Assembly (NCBI RefSeq): GCF_002847525.1
Contig: NZ_PKKM01000005.1
Span: forward strand, 4,814 to 68,813
Reading direction: 5' to 3'
Length of the DNA stretch: 64,000 bases
Source: Schaalia odontolytica
GTDB lineage: Bacteria > Actinomycetota > Actinomycetes > Actinomycetales > Actinomycetaceae
In this document: one piece after another, positions 46,251-55,526 of the stretch
Numbering within the stretch: the first letter of the stretch is position 1
Layout of the letters: each line of letters opens with the position of its first letter
Program-made: the position numbers and the translations under genes
Notes under the pieces: generated by a model
The model's database searches: none
Seen by the model: the letters and a program-made list of their open reading frames with translations, nothing else
What the model was told of the DNA's origin: nothing

Positions 46251-47603
46251 TTATGCGGTGAGATCACGCACCATAACGACGTCATAGTTGGTCACTCCAC
46301 CGACGTCGAAGGTTCGCGTCGAACGCTTGCGGAAGCCGTGGCGCTTATAGAAAGCCTGCGCGTTCTTATTGCCTCGGTTTGTGCCCAAGACAACGGCCTC
46401 ATGCCCCATGTCGCGGGCATCGGCAACAGCACGCTCGATCAGCGCATCCGCAACACCGCTTCCCCGCCACGCCTCGTCCACGTAGCACTTCGACAGGTAC
46501 GCGCTCCCCTCATCGACGCGTCCGGGACGTACGAGGTCGCTCGGCAGCGCATCGGGTCCGACGTGGGTGAGTACGTAACCGACGAGCCCGCCCGGGACCT
46601 CGGCAACGAACAGGCGGTGACGCTTGGGATCGGAAATAAGAGCGTCAAACACGTCGGCGCTGAGCTGCGTGGCGACATGCTCCACAATCGCTTCCTGGGA
46701 CAGGTTCTCCGGACAAGCATCCGGGAACGTGCGCGCCGCAAGCTCACAGACTGCGACGACGTCCTCAAGCTCAGCCTGTCGTACGTTGAGGCGTTCCGCC
46801 GCGCCAGCTCGCGGGTAGGCAACACCGCAGCGAGCCAGCATCGCGCGGTCCTCGCCCGACAGGGAAGCGGCGTCCAGCGACAGCGCGAGATCGGGGCGAA
46901 CGCGAGCTGTCTTCTCGATCGCTCGGTCACGACGCCAGCGTTCAATCGCCGCATGATTGCCGCCAAGGAGCACCTCGGGGATTTCGAGCGAGCGAAACTC
47001 TCGCGGCTTGGTGTACACGGGGTACTCAAGAAGTCCCGCGCCCGAGTGCGACTCTTCAACAAGAGAGTCCGGGTTGCCCATAAAACCCTCGAGGAGACGC
47101 GCGACGGCCTCGGTCAGAACCATCGCGGCAACCTCACCGCCGTTGAGGACGTAGTCGCCGATAGAGAACTCGACGACCTCAACCCCGGCGCCACGGTAGT
47201 GCTCAGCGACGCGCGCATCGATACCCTCGTAGCGCCCGCAAGCGACGACGATCTGATCGGCGTGCGCGAGTTCCTCCACTCGTGCCTGAGTCAGCGGTGT
47301 TCCCGAGGGTGTCGGAATCGCGAGAATACGACGTGACGAGGCCTGGGCCCCGCCTCCCTCACGCTTGGTGAGTGGCATGGCGAGGACCTCGTCGAGGGCA
47401 CGCGCCCACACATCCGCGCGCATCACCATGCCTGCGCCACCACCGTAAGGGGTGTCATCGACGCTGCGATGCTTGCCGGTCGCCCACTCTCGCAGGTCGT
47501 GCGCCTGCAGCTGCACAAGCCCGGCGTCCTCCGCTTTGCCCATGAGGGACAGCCGCAGTGGCGCGAAATAGTCAGGGAAAATAGAGATGAGATCGAAACG
47601 CAC
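46251..47603 (-). CDS. trmD: tRNA (guanine37-N1)-methyltransferase fused to a GNAT acetyltransferase
   Basis: 450 residues, against about 230-270 for ordinary TrmD. Residues 1-250 are TrmD: DLISIFPDYFAPLRLSLMGKA, DDTPYGGGAGMVM, VACGRYEGIDARV, the knot SIGDYVLNGGEVAAMVL and PEVLLGGNHAAIERWR. Residues about 272-450 are a complete GNAT domain: LNVRQAELEDVVAV, YLSKCYVDEAWRGSGVADALIERAV with the acetyl-CoA loop RGSGVA (380-385), and NAQAFYKRHGFRKR. There is no stop or frameshift between them. TrmD methylates G37 to prevent frameshifting; the acetyl acceptor is unknown. GTG 47603 follows rimM by 4 nt. Confidence 0.93.
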   Translation of the reverse strand: MRFDLISIFPDYFAPLRLSLMGKAEDAGLVQLQAHDLREWATGKHRSVDDTPYGGGAGMVMRADVWARALDEVLAMPLTKREGGGAQASSRRILAIPTPSGTPLTQARVEELAHADQIVVACGRYEGIDARVAEHYRGAGVEVVEFSIGDYVLNGGEVAAMVLTEAVARLLEGFMGNPDSLVEESHSGAGLLEYPVYTKPREFRSLEIPEVLLGGNHAAIERWRRDRAIEKTARVRPDLALSLDAASLSGEDRAMLARCGVAYPRAGAAERLNVRQAELEDVVAVCELAARTFPDACPENLSQEAIVEHVATQLSADVFDALISDPKRHRLFVAEVPGGLVGYVLTHVGPDALPSDLVRPGRVDEGSAYLSKCYVDEAWRGSGVADALIERAVADARDMGHEAVVLGTNRGNKNAQAFYKRHGFRKRSTRTFDVGGVTNYDVVMVRDLTA

Positions 47604-47607
47604 GAGC

Positions 47608-48120
47608 TTAGTGATCCTCGCGCTCCGAGACGGCCTCGTCGTCAAAAAGCCCCGGAGGGGCGTCAATGATGACGACACCGCCCTCAACGTCGACTGTCGG
47701 GACGAGCGCCGTCACGAAAGGAACCATGACGGTGCCTCGATCAGTAGCGACGAGCAGGAGATCCTGTGCCGCCCCAGGCGTCAGCCCACTCACCGTTCCA
47801 AGGACGTCACCGGAAGGCGTACGCGCCTCAAGTCCCTTGAGTTCGTGGGGATACCAGGCGTCCTCTTCGGGATGGGCGTCGACGAGCAGACGCGCACCGC
47901 GCAGAGCCTCGGCCTCCTCGCGCGTACCGCACTCGTCAAACGAGGCCAGCACGCGATCCTTGTGTACCCGCACGGAACGCACCGTGAGCTGACGCTTCTG
48001 TCCTGCAACATCCAAGCGCGCGCCCGGTGCCAGGACCTCCGGGTCGTCGCTGCGCACGTCCACGATGACCTCTCCACGCAATCCGTGGGCGGGTCCGACG
48101 ATAGCGGCTGTGAGCTGCAT
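47608..48120 (-). CDS. rimM: Ribosome maturation factor RimM
   Basis: 170 residues. The N-terminal RimM domain contains VGPAHGLRGEVIVDVRSDDPE and VRSVRVHKDRVLASFDECGTREEAEALRGARL; the C-terminal PRC-barrel contains YPHELKGLEARTPSGDVLGTVS and VPFVTALVPTVDVEGGVVIIDAPPGLFD. It assists maturation of the 30S head near S19. AGGAGAAC precedes ATG 48120. It is coupled to trmD after 4 nt. Confidence 0.96.
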   Translation of the reverse strand: MQLTAAIVGPAHGLRGEVIVDVRSDDPEVLAPGARLDVAGQKRQLTVRSVRVHKDRVLASFDECGTREEAEALRGARLLVDAHPEEDAWYPHELKGLEARTPSGDVLGTVSGLTPGAAQDLLLVATDRGTVMVPFVTALVPTVDVEGGVVIIDAPPGLFDDEAVSEREDH

Positions 48121-48162
48121 GTGTTCTCCTGACGATAAACGGGGACTCCCCCGAAGGATACA

Positions 48163-48193
48163 ACGAAGGGGCCCGGCGATGCCGGACCCCTTC
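48163..48193 (-). terminator. Hairpin between the KH gene and rimM
   Basis: CGAAGGGG-C-CCGG (48163-48175) pairs with CCGG-A-CCCCTTCG (48181-48193), one mismatch. It is 16 nt past the KH protein stop and 43 nt ahead of rimM, so it terminates or attenuates the rpsP-KH message. Confidence 0.75.
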
Positions 48194-48209
48194 GCGACGT
48201 GTGCGAGTC

Positions 48210-48449
48210 TTACTCGCGATCCGTGTCGACGACGTCAACTCGGACAGTGCCACGCGTGGACAGCGCACCCATGACGGTGCGCAGCGCGCGAGCCGTCCGA
48301 CCGCCGCGTCCGATGACGCGACCCAGATCCTCGGGGTTCACACGAACCTCAAGAAGCTGGCCACGTCGCATGGAACGAGGCGTCACCTCGACATCTTCGG
48401 GGTGGTCAACGATGCCGCTGACCAGGTGCTCCAACGCGTCGGCGAGCAT
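48210..48449 (-). CDS. khpA: KH-domain RNA-binding protein (KhpA/YlqC type)
   Basis: 79 residues, a single KH domain with the RNA-binding loop LGRVIGRGGRTARALRTV. Such proteins bind structured RNA, often paired with a Jag/KhpB partner not present here. It starts 2 nt after the rpsP stop and belongs to the conserved rpsP-khpA-rimM-trmD-rplS order. Confidence 0.93.
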   Translation of the reverse strand: MLADALEHLVSGIVDHPEDVEVTPRSMRRGQLLEVRVNPEDLGRVIGRGGRTARALRTVMGALSTRGTVRVDVVDTDRE

Positions 48450-48451
48450 GC

Positions 48452-48919
48452 TCAGGCATCCTCTCCGGCGGCCTCTTCGGAAGCCTGCTCGCCGGCCTCG
48501 GCCTCAGCAGCGGCTGCGGCAGCGGCGGCCTCTTCCTCGGCCTTCTTGGCGGAAGCAGCGGCCTTGGACTTCTCGGCTGCAGCCTCGGCATCCTTGATGG
48601 CCTGCTCGGCCTGGGCGGCCTTGTCAGCCTCGGAGACGACGACGCGGGAAACCGCGTCGGCCTTGCCGTTGAACTTGGCGATGTCACCGGTCAGGACCAG
48701 CAGGTTGCGGACCTGGTCGGAGGGCTGAGCGCCAACGCCGAGCCAGTACTGGGCGCGCTCGGAGTCAATGCGGATGATCGACGGGTTGGGCTGAGGATCG
48801 TAGTAGCCGACCTCTTCGATGACGCGGCCGTCACGCTTCTTGCGCGAATCGACAACGACAACACGGTACTGGGCGGCGTGGATCTTACCCACGCGCTTCA
48901 GGCGAATTCGAACTGCCAC
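48452..48919 (-). CDS. rpsP: 30S ribosomal protein S16 with Ala/Glu-rich tail
   Basis: 155 residues. The first 80 are S16: [42 protein letters not shown] and [22 protein letters not shown]. The last 60 residues are a low-complexity Ala/Glu/Lys tail, probably helical, common in actinobacterial S16 but absent from short forms. GTG 48919 has GGAGAG upstream. The message probably starts near 49043. Confidence 0.97.
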   Translation of the reverse strand: MAVRIRLKRVGKIHAAQYRVVVVDSRKKRDGRVIEEVGYYDPQPNPSIIRIDSERAQYWLGVGAQPSDQVRNLLVLTGDIAKFNGKADAVSRVVVSEADKAAQAEQAIKDAEAAAEKSKAAASAKKAEEEAAAAAAAAEAEAGEQASEEAAGEDA

Positions 48920-49049
48920 TTGAGTGGTCTCTCCATTTCAGATTGGTGTGGACCTTTGCGTCCCAAGGTGGGAAACACAGGGGTCGCATTGGACCGGGAC
49001 ACGACGGCACGCAGTGAGAGGGTCTACGAACCGCCGGGTACAGCTAGCG

Positions 49050-49079
49050 ATTATGCCATATTTCGCGCCTGAATCCCAA
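49050..49079 (-). promoter_or_regulatory. rpsP promoter
   Basis: Minus strand: -10 CATAAT (49055-49050) and -35 TTGGGA (49079-49074) with an 18-nt spacer. It predicts a leader of about 125 nt. The interval 48920-49134 otherwise shows no gene. Confidence 0.5.
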
Positions 49080-49134
49080 GTCAGGGACGTGCGCTGTGTC
49101 GCTCGAATCGGTTAAATCGATCACTGCGAACACG

Positions 49135-50241
49135 TCAGGCGGAAGGACGCTCCCACGCGCTCACTCCATCGAGGAATACCCGCACGGGCTTGGACAGCGC
49201 CAGTGGGTCTTTTCTCGGATCCTCGTCCAGGATCAGGAAGTCGGCGCTCCCGCCGTCGACGAGGCCGGGGTAGCCGAGGTAGCGCTGGCTCACCCACGTG
49301 GCTGCATCGATGGTGAACTCGCGGGGCGCACCCCACTGGAGCCACAGGTCGATCTCACCGCCGATAGTTCCATGATCTTGGTAGCCACCCGAGTCAGTGC
49401 CCATCAGGAGCTGGACGCCGGAGTCAACGAGCATCTGGAAGTGTTCGCGCCGCATGTCGTACATCCCTTGCATGGTGGCCGCGTAGACGGGGTACTTCTC
49501 CCCCGCCTGAGCCGCAAACTCCTTGAAGAGCTCAACCTGTCGCAGCGTCGGCGTCACCGCGATACCGCGAGCGGCGATCTCGCTGGCTTGATCCGCATCG
49601 ATACCGCTACCGTGCTCGATGTCGTCGACGCCGGCCTCGATGAGCGAGTCAATGACACCATGCGAGAAGGCGTGAACGGCGATCCGTGCCCCGGCCTCGT
49701 GCACGGCGGCAACCGCATCGTTCAGGACGGCGGGGTCCCACAGGGGCATGAGGTCCGAGTCTGCACCGCCGCTGCGGTCGATCCAGTCTCCGACAATCTT
49801 GACCCACCCGTCGGAGGAGTGAGCCATCGACGCGAGGACCGCGGGCAGCTCGCGCTGATCGCCGACATCCAGCGGTAGGTCGCGCATGTAGCGCTTCGGG
49901 CGCGCAACATGGCGACCACAGCGGATCAGGTGCAGGCCGGTCGCGCGAGCGGCAGGCGAGTTATCGACCGGCACGCCACAGTCACGTACGACGGTCACGC
50001 CGCTCGCGAGCGTCGCGCGCGCCTGCTCGACCATCTCGGCCTCGTCTACCGAACCGGTGTCCGAGTACCCGATGTGGCAATGCGTATCCACCAAGCCGGG
50101 GACAATAAATCCCACCGACGGCGCGCTTTGCTCCTCGCTGACACGACGGATAACTCCCCCGTCGACACGCCAAGTGCCACGCACCCACGACGGGCGCTCG
50201 GCTGCGCTATCCGCCCACAGGGCGAGGCCGGAGAACTCCAT
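49135..50241 (-). CDS. Amidohydrolase-superfamily protein in the ffh operon
   Basis: 368 residues, TIM-barrel metal hydrolase with flanking beta-sandwich. Motifs in order: VPGLVDTHCHIGY (HxH on strand 1), VVRDCGVP, WVKIVGDWID (candidate carboxylated Lys), ARIAVHAFSH, DDIEHGSGID and LLMGTDSGGYQD (catalytic Asp). It resembles the imidazolonepropionase/prolidase branch, but the substrate is unknown. It starts 3 nt after the ffh stop. In M. tuberculosis Rv2915c holds the same place beside ffh (from memory), so the pairing is conserved though unexplained. Confidence 0.85.
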   Translation of the reverse strand: MEFSGLALWADSAAERPSWVRGTWRVDGGVIRRVSEEQSAPSVGFIVPGLVDTHCHIGYSDTGSVDEAEMVEQARATLASGVTVVRDCGVPVDNSPAARATGLHLIRCGRHVARPKRYMRDLPLDVGDQRELPAVLASMAHSSDGWVKIVGDWIDRSGGADSDLMPLWDPAVLNDAVAAVHEAGARIAVHAFSHGVIDSLIEAGVDDIEHGSGIDADQASEIAARGIAVTPTLRQVELFKEFAAQAGEKYPVYAATMQGMYDMRREHFQMLVDSGVQLLMGTDSGGYQDHGTIGGEIDLWLQWGAPREFTIDAATWVSQRYLGYPGLVDGGSADFLILDEDPRKDPLALSKPVRVFLDGVSAWERPSA

Positions 50242-50244
50242 GCC

Positions 50245-51828
50245 TCAGAGCTGGCCAAGCATGCGCTTGACGTCATCCGGCAGATCGTCGATCGTCGGAC
50301 GCGGAGCGGGGGCCTCCTGGGCAACACCGAAGGAGGAACCCTGGGGCGCGCTGCGCTCAGACGGAGGCAGCATGGCCTCCAGCTCCTGCTGCCGGCGCTT
50401 CGCGGGGTTACCGGAGCGTGCGCTCTTCTTCATGCGAGCACGCTGGGCCTGAGCCTTGCGGGCGTTGGCCTTCTGCTTCGCCTTGCCGCCGCGGCCGGGC
50501 AGTGCGCCCATACCGGGCACGCCACCGCCCATCTGGCCCATCTGCGCCATCATTTCGCGCGCAGCCTCGAAGCGCTGGACGAGCTGGTTCACCTCGGTGA
50601 CAGTCGTGCCGGAACCGCGTGCGATACGCGCTCGACGCGAGCCGTTAAGGATCGACACGTCCTCGCGCTCGGCCGGGGTCATCGAGCGGACGATAGCCTC
50701 CACACGATCGACCTCGCGCTCATCGAAGTTCTCGATCTGCTCGCGCATCTGGGCGGCGCCCGGGATCATGCCGAGCATCTTCTTCATCGAGCCGAGCTTC
50801 TTGATCTGCTGCAGCTGGCTCAGGAAGTCGCCAAGGGTGAGCTGGCCGGCCATCGCCTTGGCCGCAACCTTCTCCGCCTCCTCGGCATCCATCTTCTTTT
50901 CGGCCTGCTCAATGAGGGTGAGGATGTCACCCATGTCGAGGATGCGACCGGCCATACGGTCGGCGTGGAAGCGCTCAAAGTCGTCGAGGCCCTCGCCCGT
51001 CGAGGCAAACAGAATCGGCGCGCCGGTCACGCCGCGAACGGACAGTGCGGCACCACCGCGCGCATCGCCATCAAGCTTGGACAGGACGACGCCCGTGAAG
51101 CCGACGCCATCGCGGAAGGCCGTGGAGGTGGAGACCGCGTCCTGACCGACCATGGCGTCGAGGACGAACATGATCTCGTGGGGGTTCACGGCATCGCGGA
51201 TGGCGATCGCCTGCTCCATCATCTCCTGGTCGACGCCCAGGCGGCCGGCCGTATCGACGATGACCACGTTGATGCCGCTCTGGCGGGCGAACTCGACGCC
51301 ACTACGCGCGACCTCGACGGGATTACCCACGCCGTTACCGGGCTCGGGTGCCCACACCTTGACGCCGGCTCGCTCACCGACAACCTGGAGCTGCTGGACG
51401 GCGTTGGGGCGCTGGAGGTCGGAGGCGACGAGGAGGACGGTCTTGCCTTCCTCGCGCAGCCACTTACCCAGCTTTCCGGCGAGCGTGGTCTTACCGGCGC
51501 CCTGGAGGCCGGCGAGCATGAAGACGGTCGGGCCGGACTCTGCGAAGTTCAGCTCACGCGTGGCACCACCGAGGATCTCGACGAGTTCCTCGTGCACGAT
51601 GGAGACGACCTGCTGGCCCGGGTTGAGCGCCTTGGAGCGGGCTGCGCCGTAGGCCTTTTCGCGCACCTGCGTGGTGAACTGGCGAACGACGGGGAGCGCA
51701 ACGTCCGCGTCGATGAGGGCGCGACGAATGTCGGAAATCGCGTGATCGACGTCCGACTCGGTCAGGACGCCGCGGCTGCGCAGGCTACGGAACGACTGGC
51801 TCAGACGATCTGACAGGTTTCCAAACAC
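50245..51828 (-). CDS. ffh: Signal recognition particle protein Ffh
   Basis: 527 residues. N domain, then the GTPase domain with G1 MLAGLQGAGKTTLAGKLG, DTAGRLGVDQEMM and VVLSKLDGDARGG, then the Met-rich M domain (KKMLGMIPGAAQMREQIE, GSRRARIARGSGTTVTEVNQLV). A Lys/Arg-rich tail of about 100 residues extends past the usual end. It binds signal sequences on ribosomes together with 4.5S RNA. GTG 51828 has GGGAG upstream. ftsY, its receptor, is the next gene upstream. Confidence 0.97.
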   Translation of the reverse strand: MFGNLSDRLSQSFRSLRSRGVLTESDVDHAISDIRRALIDADVALPVVRQFTTQVREKAYGAARSKALNPGQQVVSIVHEELVEILGGATRELNFAESGPTVFMLAGLQGAGKTTLAGKLGKWLREEGKTVLLVASDLQRPNAVQQLQVVGERAGVKVWAPEPGNGVGNPVEVARSGVEFARQSGINVVIVDTAGRLGVDQEMMEQAIAIRDAVNPHEIMFVLDAMVGQDAVSTSTAFRDGVGFTGVVLSKLDGDARGGAALSVRGVTGAPILFASTGEGLDDFERFHADRMAGRILDMGDILTLIEQAEKKMDAEEAEKVAAKAMAGQLTLGDFLSQLQQIKKLGSMKKMLGMIPGAAQMREQIENFDEREVDRVEAIVRSMTPAEREDVSILNGSRRARIARGSGTTVTEVNQLVQRFEAAREMMAQMGQMGGGVPGMGALPGRGGKAKQKANARKAQAQRARMKKSARSGNPAKRRQQELEAMLPPSERSAPQGSSFGVAQEAPAPRPTIDDLPDDVKRMLGQL

Positions 51829-51874
51829 GTGTTTACTCCCAAGATGGCGGCTGTACTAGGCACAGGTTAGCGCA

Positions 51875-51909
51875 CCTCGGCCCCGGGAGTCGTCTCACCG
51901 GGGCCGAGG
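51875..51909 (-). terminator. Terminator between ftsY and ffh
   Basis: Perfect 12-bp stem CCTCGGCCCCGG (51875-51886) with CCGGGGCCGAGG (51898-51909), loop of 11. It is 21 nt past the ftsY stop on minus; no U-tract. Confidence 0.75.
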
Positions 51910-51930
51910 TACGCGTCATGGTGGCGGGGT

Positions 51931-53172
51931 TCAGCCCTGCGCGGAACCCACGATCGCGTCGACGAAGCCCTGCGGATCGAAGGGGGCCAGATCGTCGGCA
52001 CCCTCGCCGAGGCCGACGAACTTCACGGGAACGCCCAGCGCACGCTGGACGGACACAACGATGCCGCCCTTGGCGGAACCGTCGAGCTTCGTCAGAACGA
52101 TGCCGGTCACGCCGGTAGCTTCCGCGAAGACCTCGGCCTGCTTCATGCCGTTCTGGCCGGTGGTCGCGTCGAGCACCAGGAGGACCTCGGAGACCGGGGC
52201 CTGCTTGGTCATGACGCGCTTGATCTTGCCGAGCTCGTCCATCAGCGTGGACTTGTTCTGCAGGCGTCCCGCGGTGTCGACGAGAACGACGTCGACGTCA
52301 CGCTCAACACCTTCGCGCACGGCTTCGAAAGCAACAGAGGCAGGGTCTGCACCCTCGCGGTCGCTGCGCACGACATCGACACCAACTCGCTCGCCCCACG
52401 TCGCCAGCTGATCGGCGGCGGCCGCGCGGAAGGTATCGGCGGCACCCAGAATCACGGACTTGTCTTCCGCGACGAGGATGCGCGCGAGCTTGCCAACGGT
52501 CGTGGTCTTTCCGGTACCGTTCACACCGACCATCAGGACGACCGCGGGCTTGACGGAGCCGTCGACCTCGGGGCGTTCGAGGTTGAGAGAGCGATCCATG
52601 GAGGGATCGACAAGGGCCAGGAGCTCCTCGCGAAGGATTTCGCGGATGCGCGCTTCGTCAGTCACGGACTCGACCGCGACGCGACGCTTGAGGGCGTCCA
52701 TCAGCGTGTCAGTGGCCTCGAGGCCAAGGTCAGCGATGAGGAGGGATTCCTCGATCTCCTCCCAGTCGGCGGCACCGAGCTGGCCGCGGCTGAGAACGCC
52801 GAGGATCGCACGCCCAAGCGAGCCGGAAGACGCGAGGCGTTCGCGCAGGCGCTCCATGCGGCCGCGCACGGGTTCGGGGCGCTCGATGGACGAGGCCGGG
52901 GTTGCGGGAGCCTCAGGGCTCTGCTCGGGGGTGGGCTCGAGCTCATCTACCGGACCCGCACGAGGCTGGTCCGTGTCATCACTCGGTGTCTCGGCGGGAG
53001 CCTCAGACGGAGCACCAGCCGGGGCCTGAACCTGTGGCTGAAGGGTCACGTCATCGGAAGAACGGCGCCGTGACGTCACGGCGACGCGAATAAGCACACC
53101 GATGAGCACGGCGACCGCCAGGGCGATAACAACCGCCCACGGCGACTGAAGGGAGGAAATAAAAGCGTCCAT
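51931..53172 (-). CDS. ftsY: Signal recognition particle receptor FtsY
   Basis: 413 residues. An N-terminal membrane helix (SPWAVVIALAVAVLIGVLIRVAV), an acidic Pro/Glu-rich linker (about 40-100), then the NG domain with GVNGTGKTTTVGKLAR, GAADTFRAAAADQL, VDTAGRLQNKSTLMDEL and TKLDGSAKGG. It docks SRP-ribosome complexes at the membrane. The membrane helix replaces the amphipathic A domain of E. coli FtsY, as usual in actinobacteria. ATG 53172 lies exactly 6 nt after GATAAT (53184-53179), without a Shine-Dalgarno, so the mRNA is probably leaderless. Confidence 0.97.
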   Translation of the reverse strand: MDAFISSLQSPWAVVIALAVAVLIGVLIRVAVTSRRRSSDDVTLQPQVQAPAGAPSEAPAETPSDDTDQPRAGPVDELEPTPEQSPEAPATPASSIERPEPVRGRMERLRERLASSGSLGRAILGVLSRGQLGAADWEEIEESLLIADLGLEATDTLMDALKRRVAVESVTDEARIREILREELLALVDPSMDRSLNLERPEVDGSVKPAVVLMVGVNGTGKTTTVGKLARILVAEDKSVILGAADTFRAAAADQLATWGERVGVDVVRSDREGADPASVAFEAVREGVERDVDVVLVDTAGRLQNKSTLMDELGKIKRVMTKQAPVSEVLLVLDATTGQNGMKQAEVFAEATGVTGIVLTKLDGSAKGGIVVSVQRALGVPVKFVGLGEGADDLAPFDPQGFVDAIVGSAQG

Positions 53173-53230
53173 AGGGCCATTATCCCCTATGGACGCTCTT
53201 CACAGAAAACCTGAGTGCGGCATCACGAAC

Positions 53231-53629
53231 TTAGGCCTGCGCTGACTCCTGTGTCGCCTGTGCGCCGCCATCAGCATGGCGACGTCCGCGGTCAAGACGC
53301 TCGCTGACACGGTCGGTCACAGTTTCGAGGCGGTCGATGCCGGGTAGGCGGTCAGCGTCAAAGTAGGCGCTCTTCGAGTCAGCGCTTTGCAGGAGCGAGT
53401 GCAGGGACGCCGTACGCGGTACCACGGGTCCGTCTGGTGAGGAGGAGGCACGCTTGGGTAGCGAGTGATGGGTCTTCACCTCATCGGCGATCTCTTCGCT
53501 CTCTCGCTTGATGACGCCCTTCCACTCGTCCGCGCTACGGCGCGACAACGCCAGGACAGCGACAACGCCGCCAGCGACGACGAGTACCAGAACGACGGTC
53601 AAAACGAGAATCAGTGCACCCTCAAGCAT
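53231..53629 (-). CDS. Small single-pass membrane protein of unknown function
   Basis: 132 residues. One hydrophobic helix at about 3-28 (EGALILVLTVVLVLVVAGGVVAVLAL), then a polar, charged cytosolic-looking tail with RRSADEWKGVIKRESEEIADEVK and DADRLPGIDRLETVTDRVSERLD. I do not recognise a family. It lies between the primary sigma factor and ftsY, separated from both by terminators or gaps. The start ATG 53629 is the only one ahead of the helix; AGGA lies about 7 nt upstream. Confidence 0.6.
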   Translation of the reverse strand: MLEGALILVLTVVLVLVVAGGVVAVLALSRRSADEWKGVIKRESEEIADEVKTHHSLPKRASSSPDGPVVPRTASLHSLLQSADSKSAYFDADRLPGIDRLETVTDRVSERLDRGRRHADGGAQATQESAQA

Positions 53630-53706
53630 GTGATTATCCTGCCCTACTAAAGCCTCACTACGCGACGATGCCACCCGCACATGCACGCATTGTGACGATG
53701 TTGTCA

Positions 53707-53738
53707 CGAGGGCCGGGAACGTTTGTTCCCGGCCCTCG
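53707..53738 (-). terminator. Terminator of the primary sigma factor gene
   Basis: Perfect 14-bp stem CGAGGGCCGGGAAC (53707-53720) with GTTCCCGGCCCTCG (53725-53738), loop GTTT, 17 nt past the rpoD stop. Confidence 0.85.
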
Positions 53739-53755
53739 AATGTGTCAATAGCGCG

Positions 53756-55366
53756 TCAGTCGAGGTAGTCGCGCAGAACCTGCGAACGCGAGGGGTGGCG
53801 CAGCTTCGACATGGTCTTGGATTCAATCTGACGGATACGCTCGCGCGTCACGCCGTAGACCTTGCCGATCTCATCGAGAGTCTTCGGTTGGCCGTCGCCC
53901 AGGCCGAAGCGCATCGACACAACGCCGGCTTCACGCTCGGACAGCGTGTCCAGGACGTGGTGGAGCTGCTCCTGCAGCAGGGTAAAGGACACGGCGTCCG
54001 CAGGCACGATGGCCTCGGAGTCCTCGATGAGGTCACCGAACTCCGAGTCGCCGTCCTCGCCGAGAGGCGTGTGCAGCGAAATCGGCTCGCGACCATACTT
54101 CTGAACTTCGACAACCTTCTCGGCGGTCATGTCGAGTTCCTTTGCCAGTTCCTCGGGAGTGGGTTCGCGACCCAGATCCTGGAGCATCTGGCGCTGGACG
54201 CGCGCAAGCTTGTTGATAACCTCGACCATGTGCACAGGGATGCGGATCGTGCGAGCCTGGTCCGCCATCGCGCGGGTGATTGCCTGACGAATCCACCACG
54301 TGGCGTAGGTCGAGAACTTGTAGCCCTTCGTGTAATCGAACTTTTCGACAGCGCGAATAAGGCCCAGGTTACCTTCCTGGATCAGGTCCAGGAACTGCAT
54401 ACCGCGACCGGTGTAGCGCTTGGCAAGCGAAACAACGAGTCGAAGGTTCGCCTCGAGCAGGTGGTTCTTCGCCTGCTGACCGTCCTGCGCCAGGAAGTGC
54501 AGTTCACGTCGCTCGCGGCTGGTCATCTCATCGGCCTGGTTCTTCAGCTTGTACTCGGCGTATAGACCAGCCTCAATACGGCGCGCCAGGTCAACTTCCT
54601 GCTCGGCGTTTAGCAGCGAGACCTTGCCGATCTGCTTGAGATAGTCCTTGACCGGGTCCGCGGTCGCACCGGCAACCGTCACCTGCTGGATAGGCTCGTC
54701 GGTCTCGTCAGAGTCGGAGACGACGAAGCCGCCCTTCACGTGAATGCCGGCGTTGGTCCGCTCGCGCAGAGCAGCGCCCTCGGAGACCTTGGCGTCTTCG
54801 TCCTCGGAATCTTCCTCAGCGTCAGCCGTTTCCTCGTCGTCGGTGTCAGCCTCAAGCTCCGGATCCTCAAGGTCTTCACCCGTGGGTTCGAAGTCCACGC
54901 CCTCGGTGTCCTCGATCTCAGGAACGACCTCTTCGACGACCTCTTCTTCCTTCTTCTTGCGTCCGCGAGGCTTCTTGGCAGCCTTCTCCTCGGTGTCGGC
55001 CTTCTTCGTCGTCTTCTTCGCAGCTGCCTTCTTGGCCGGGGCCTTCTTCGCGGGAGCCTTCTCCTCAACGACCTCGGCGGCGGCGTCCTTCTTCGTCGTC
55101 TTCTTGGCAGCTGCCTTCTTAGCCGGGGCCTTCTTCGCGGGAGCCTTCTCCTCGGCGACCTCGGCGGCGGCGTCCTTCTGGGTTGTCTTCTTCGCGGGAG
55201 CCTTCTTCGCGGCAGACTTCTTCGCGGCAGACTTCTTCTCGGCGGGGGCGCTAGCCGCGTCCGCCGTGGCCTTCTTGGCGCGCGTCGTCTTCTTCGCGGG
55301 GGTCGTCACCTCCGTGGTTTCCTCAGTCGTCGCGGAGTCCTTTGCCGAAGCGCGAGATGCACTCAC
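53756..55366 (-). CDS. rpoD: Primary sigma factor (SigA/HrdB/RpoD)
   Basis: 536 residues. Residues 1-140 are a Lys/Ala/Pro-rich, histone H1-like tail with an internal 29-residue duplication; 140-225 are strongly acidic. The conserved core begins near 230: region 1.2 ([29 protein letters not shown]), region 2 ([39 protein letters not shown]), region 3 and region 4 (VRER-type [21 protein letters not shown]). It directs housekeeping transcription. GTG 55366 has AAAGGGA six nt upstream; ATG 55381 overlaps that site and is unlikely. Followed by a strong terminator. Confidence 0.96.
   Translation of the reverse strand: MSASRASAKDSATTEETTEVTTPAKKTTRAKKATADAASAPAEKKSAAKKSAAKKAPAKKTTQKDAAAEVAEEKAPAKKAPAKKAAAKKTTKKDAAAEVVEEKAPAKKAPAKKAAAKKTTKKADTEEKAAKKPRGRKKKEEEVVEEVVPEIEDTEGVDFEPTGEDLEDPELEADTDDEETADAEEDSEDEDAKVSEGAALRERTNAGIHVKGGFVVSDSDETDEPIQQVTVAGATADPVKDYLKQIGKVSLLNAEQEVDLARRIEAGLYAEYKLKNQADEMTSRERRELHFLAQDGQQAKNHLLEANLRLVVSLAKRYTGRGMQFLDLIQEGNLGLIRAVEKFDYTKGYKFSTYATWWIRQAITRAMADQARTIRIPVHMVEVINKLARVQRQMLQDLGREPTPEELAKELDMTAEKVVEVQKYGREPISLHTPLGEDGDSEFGDLIEDSEAIVPADAVSFTLLQEQLHHVLDTLSEREAGVVSMRFGLGDGQPKTLDEIGKVYGVTRERIRQIESKTMSKLRHPSRSQVLRDYLD
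55019..55192 (-). repeat. Tandem 87-bp duplication inside rpoD
   Basis: Two adjacent 87-bp units encode the same 29 residues (residues 59-87 and 88-116) with only two or three substitutions, within the Lys/Ala-rich tail of the sigma factor. A third partial unit follows. The high DNA identity suggests a recent or length-variable repeat. Confidence 0.85.
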
Positions 55367-55526
55367 ACGGGTCCCTTTCATTGATGGGCATGCACAACAG
55401 AGCCGATTGCAAATCGGCATACCATCGCCAGTCTAGTGCCTTACCACGTAGTTTTCCTGGCGGTAGGTGTGAGGATGCCCCACCTTGAGACCACGCTGCC
55501 CCCGGCTCCTCGGTTAGAGTGGCCTC

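Noticed and set aside
55019..55192. Tandem repeat as CRISPR or mobile element
   Set aside because: Only two in-frame units without spacers, inside the coding sequence of the sigma factor.
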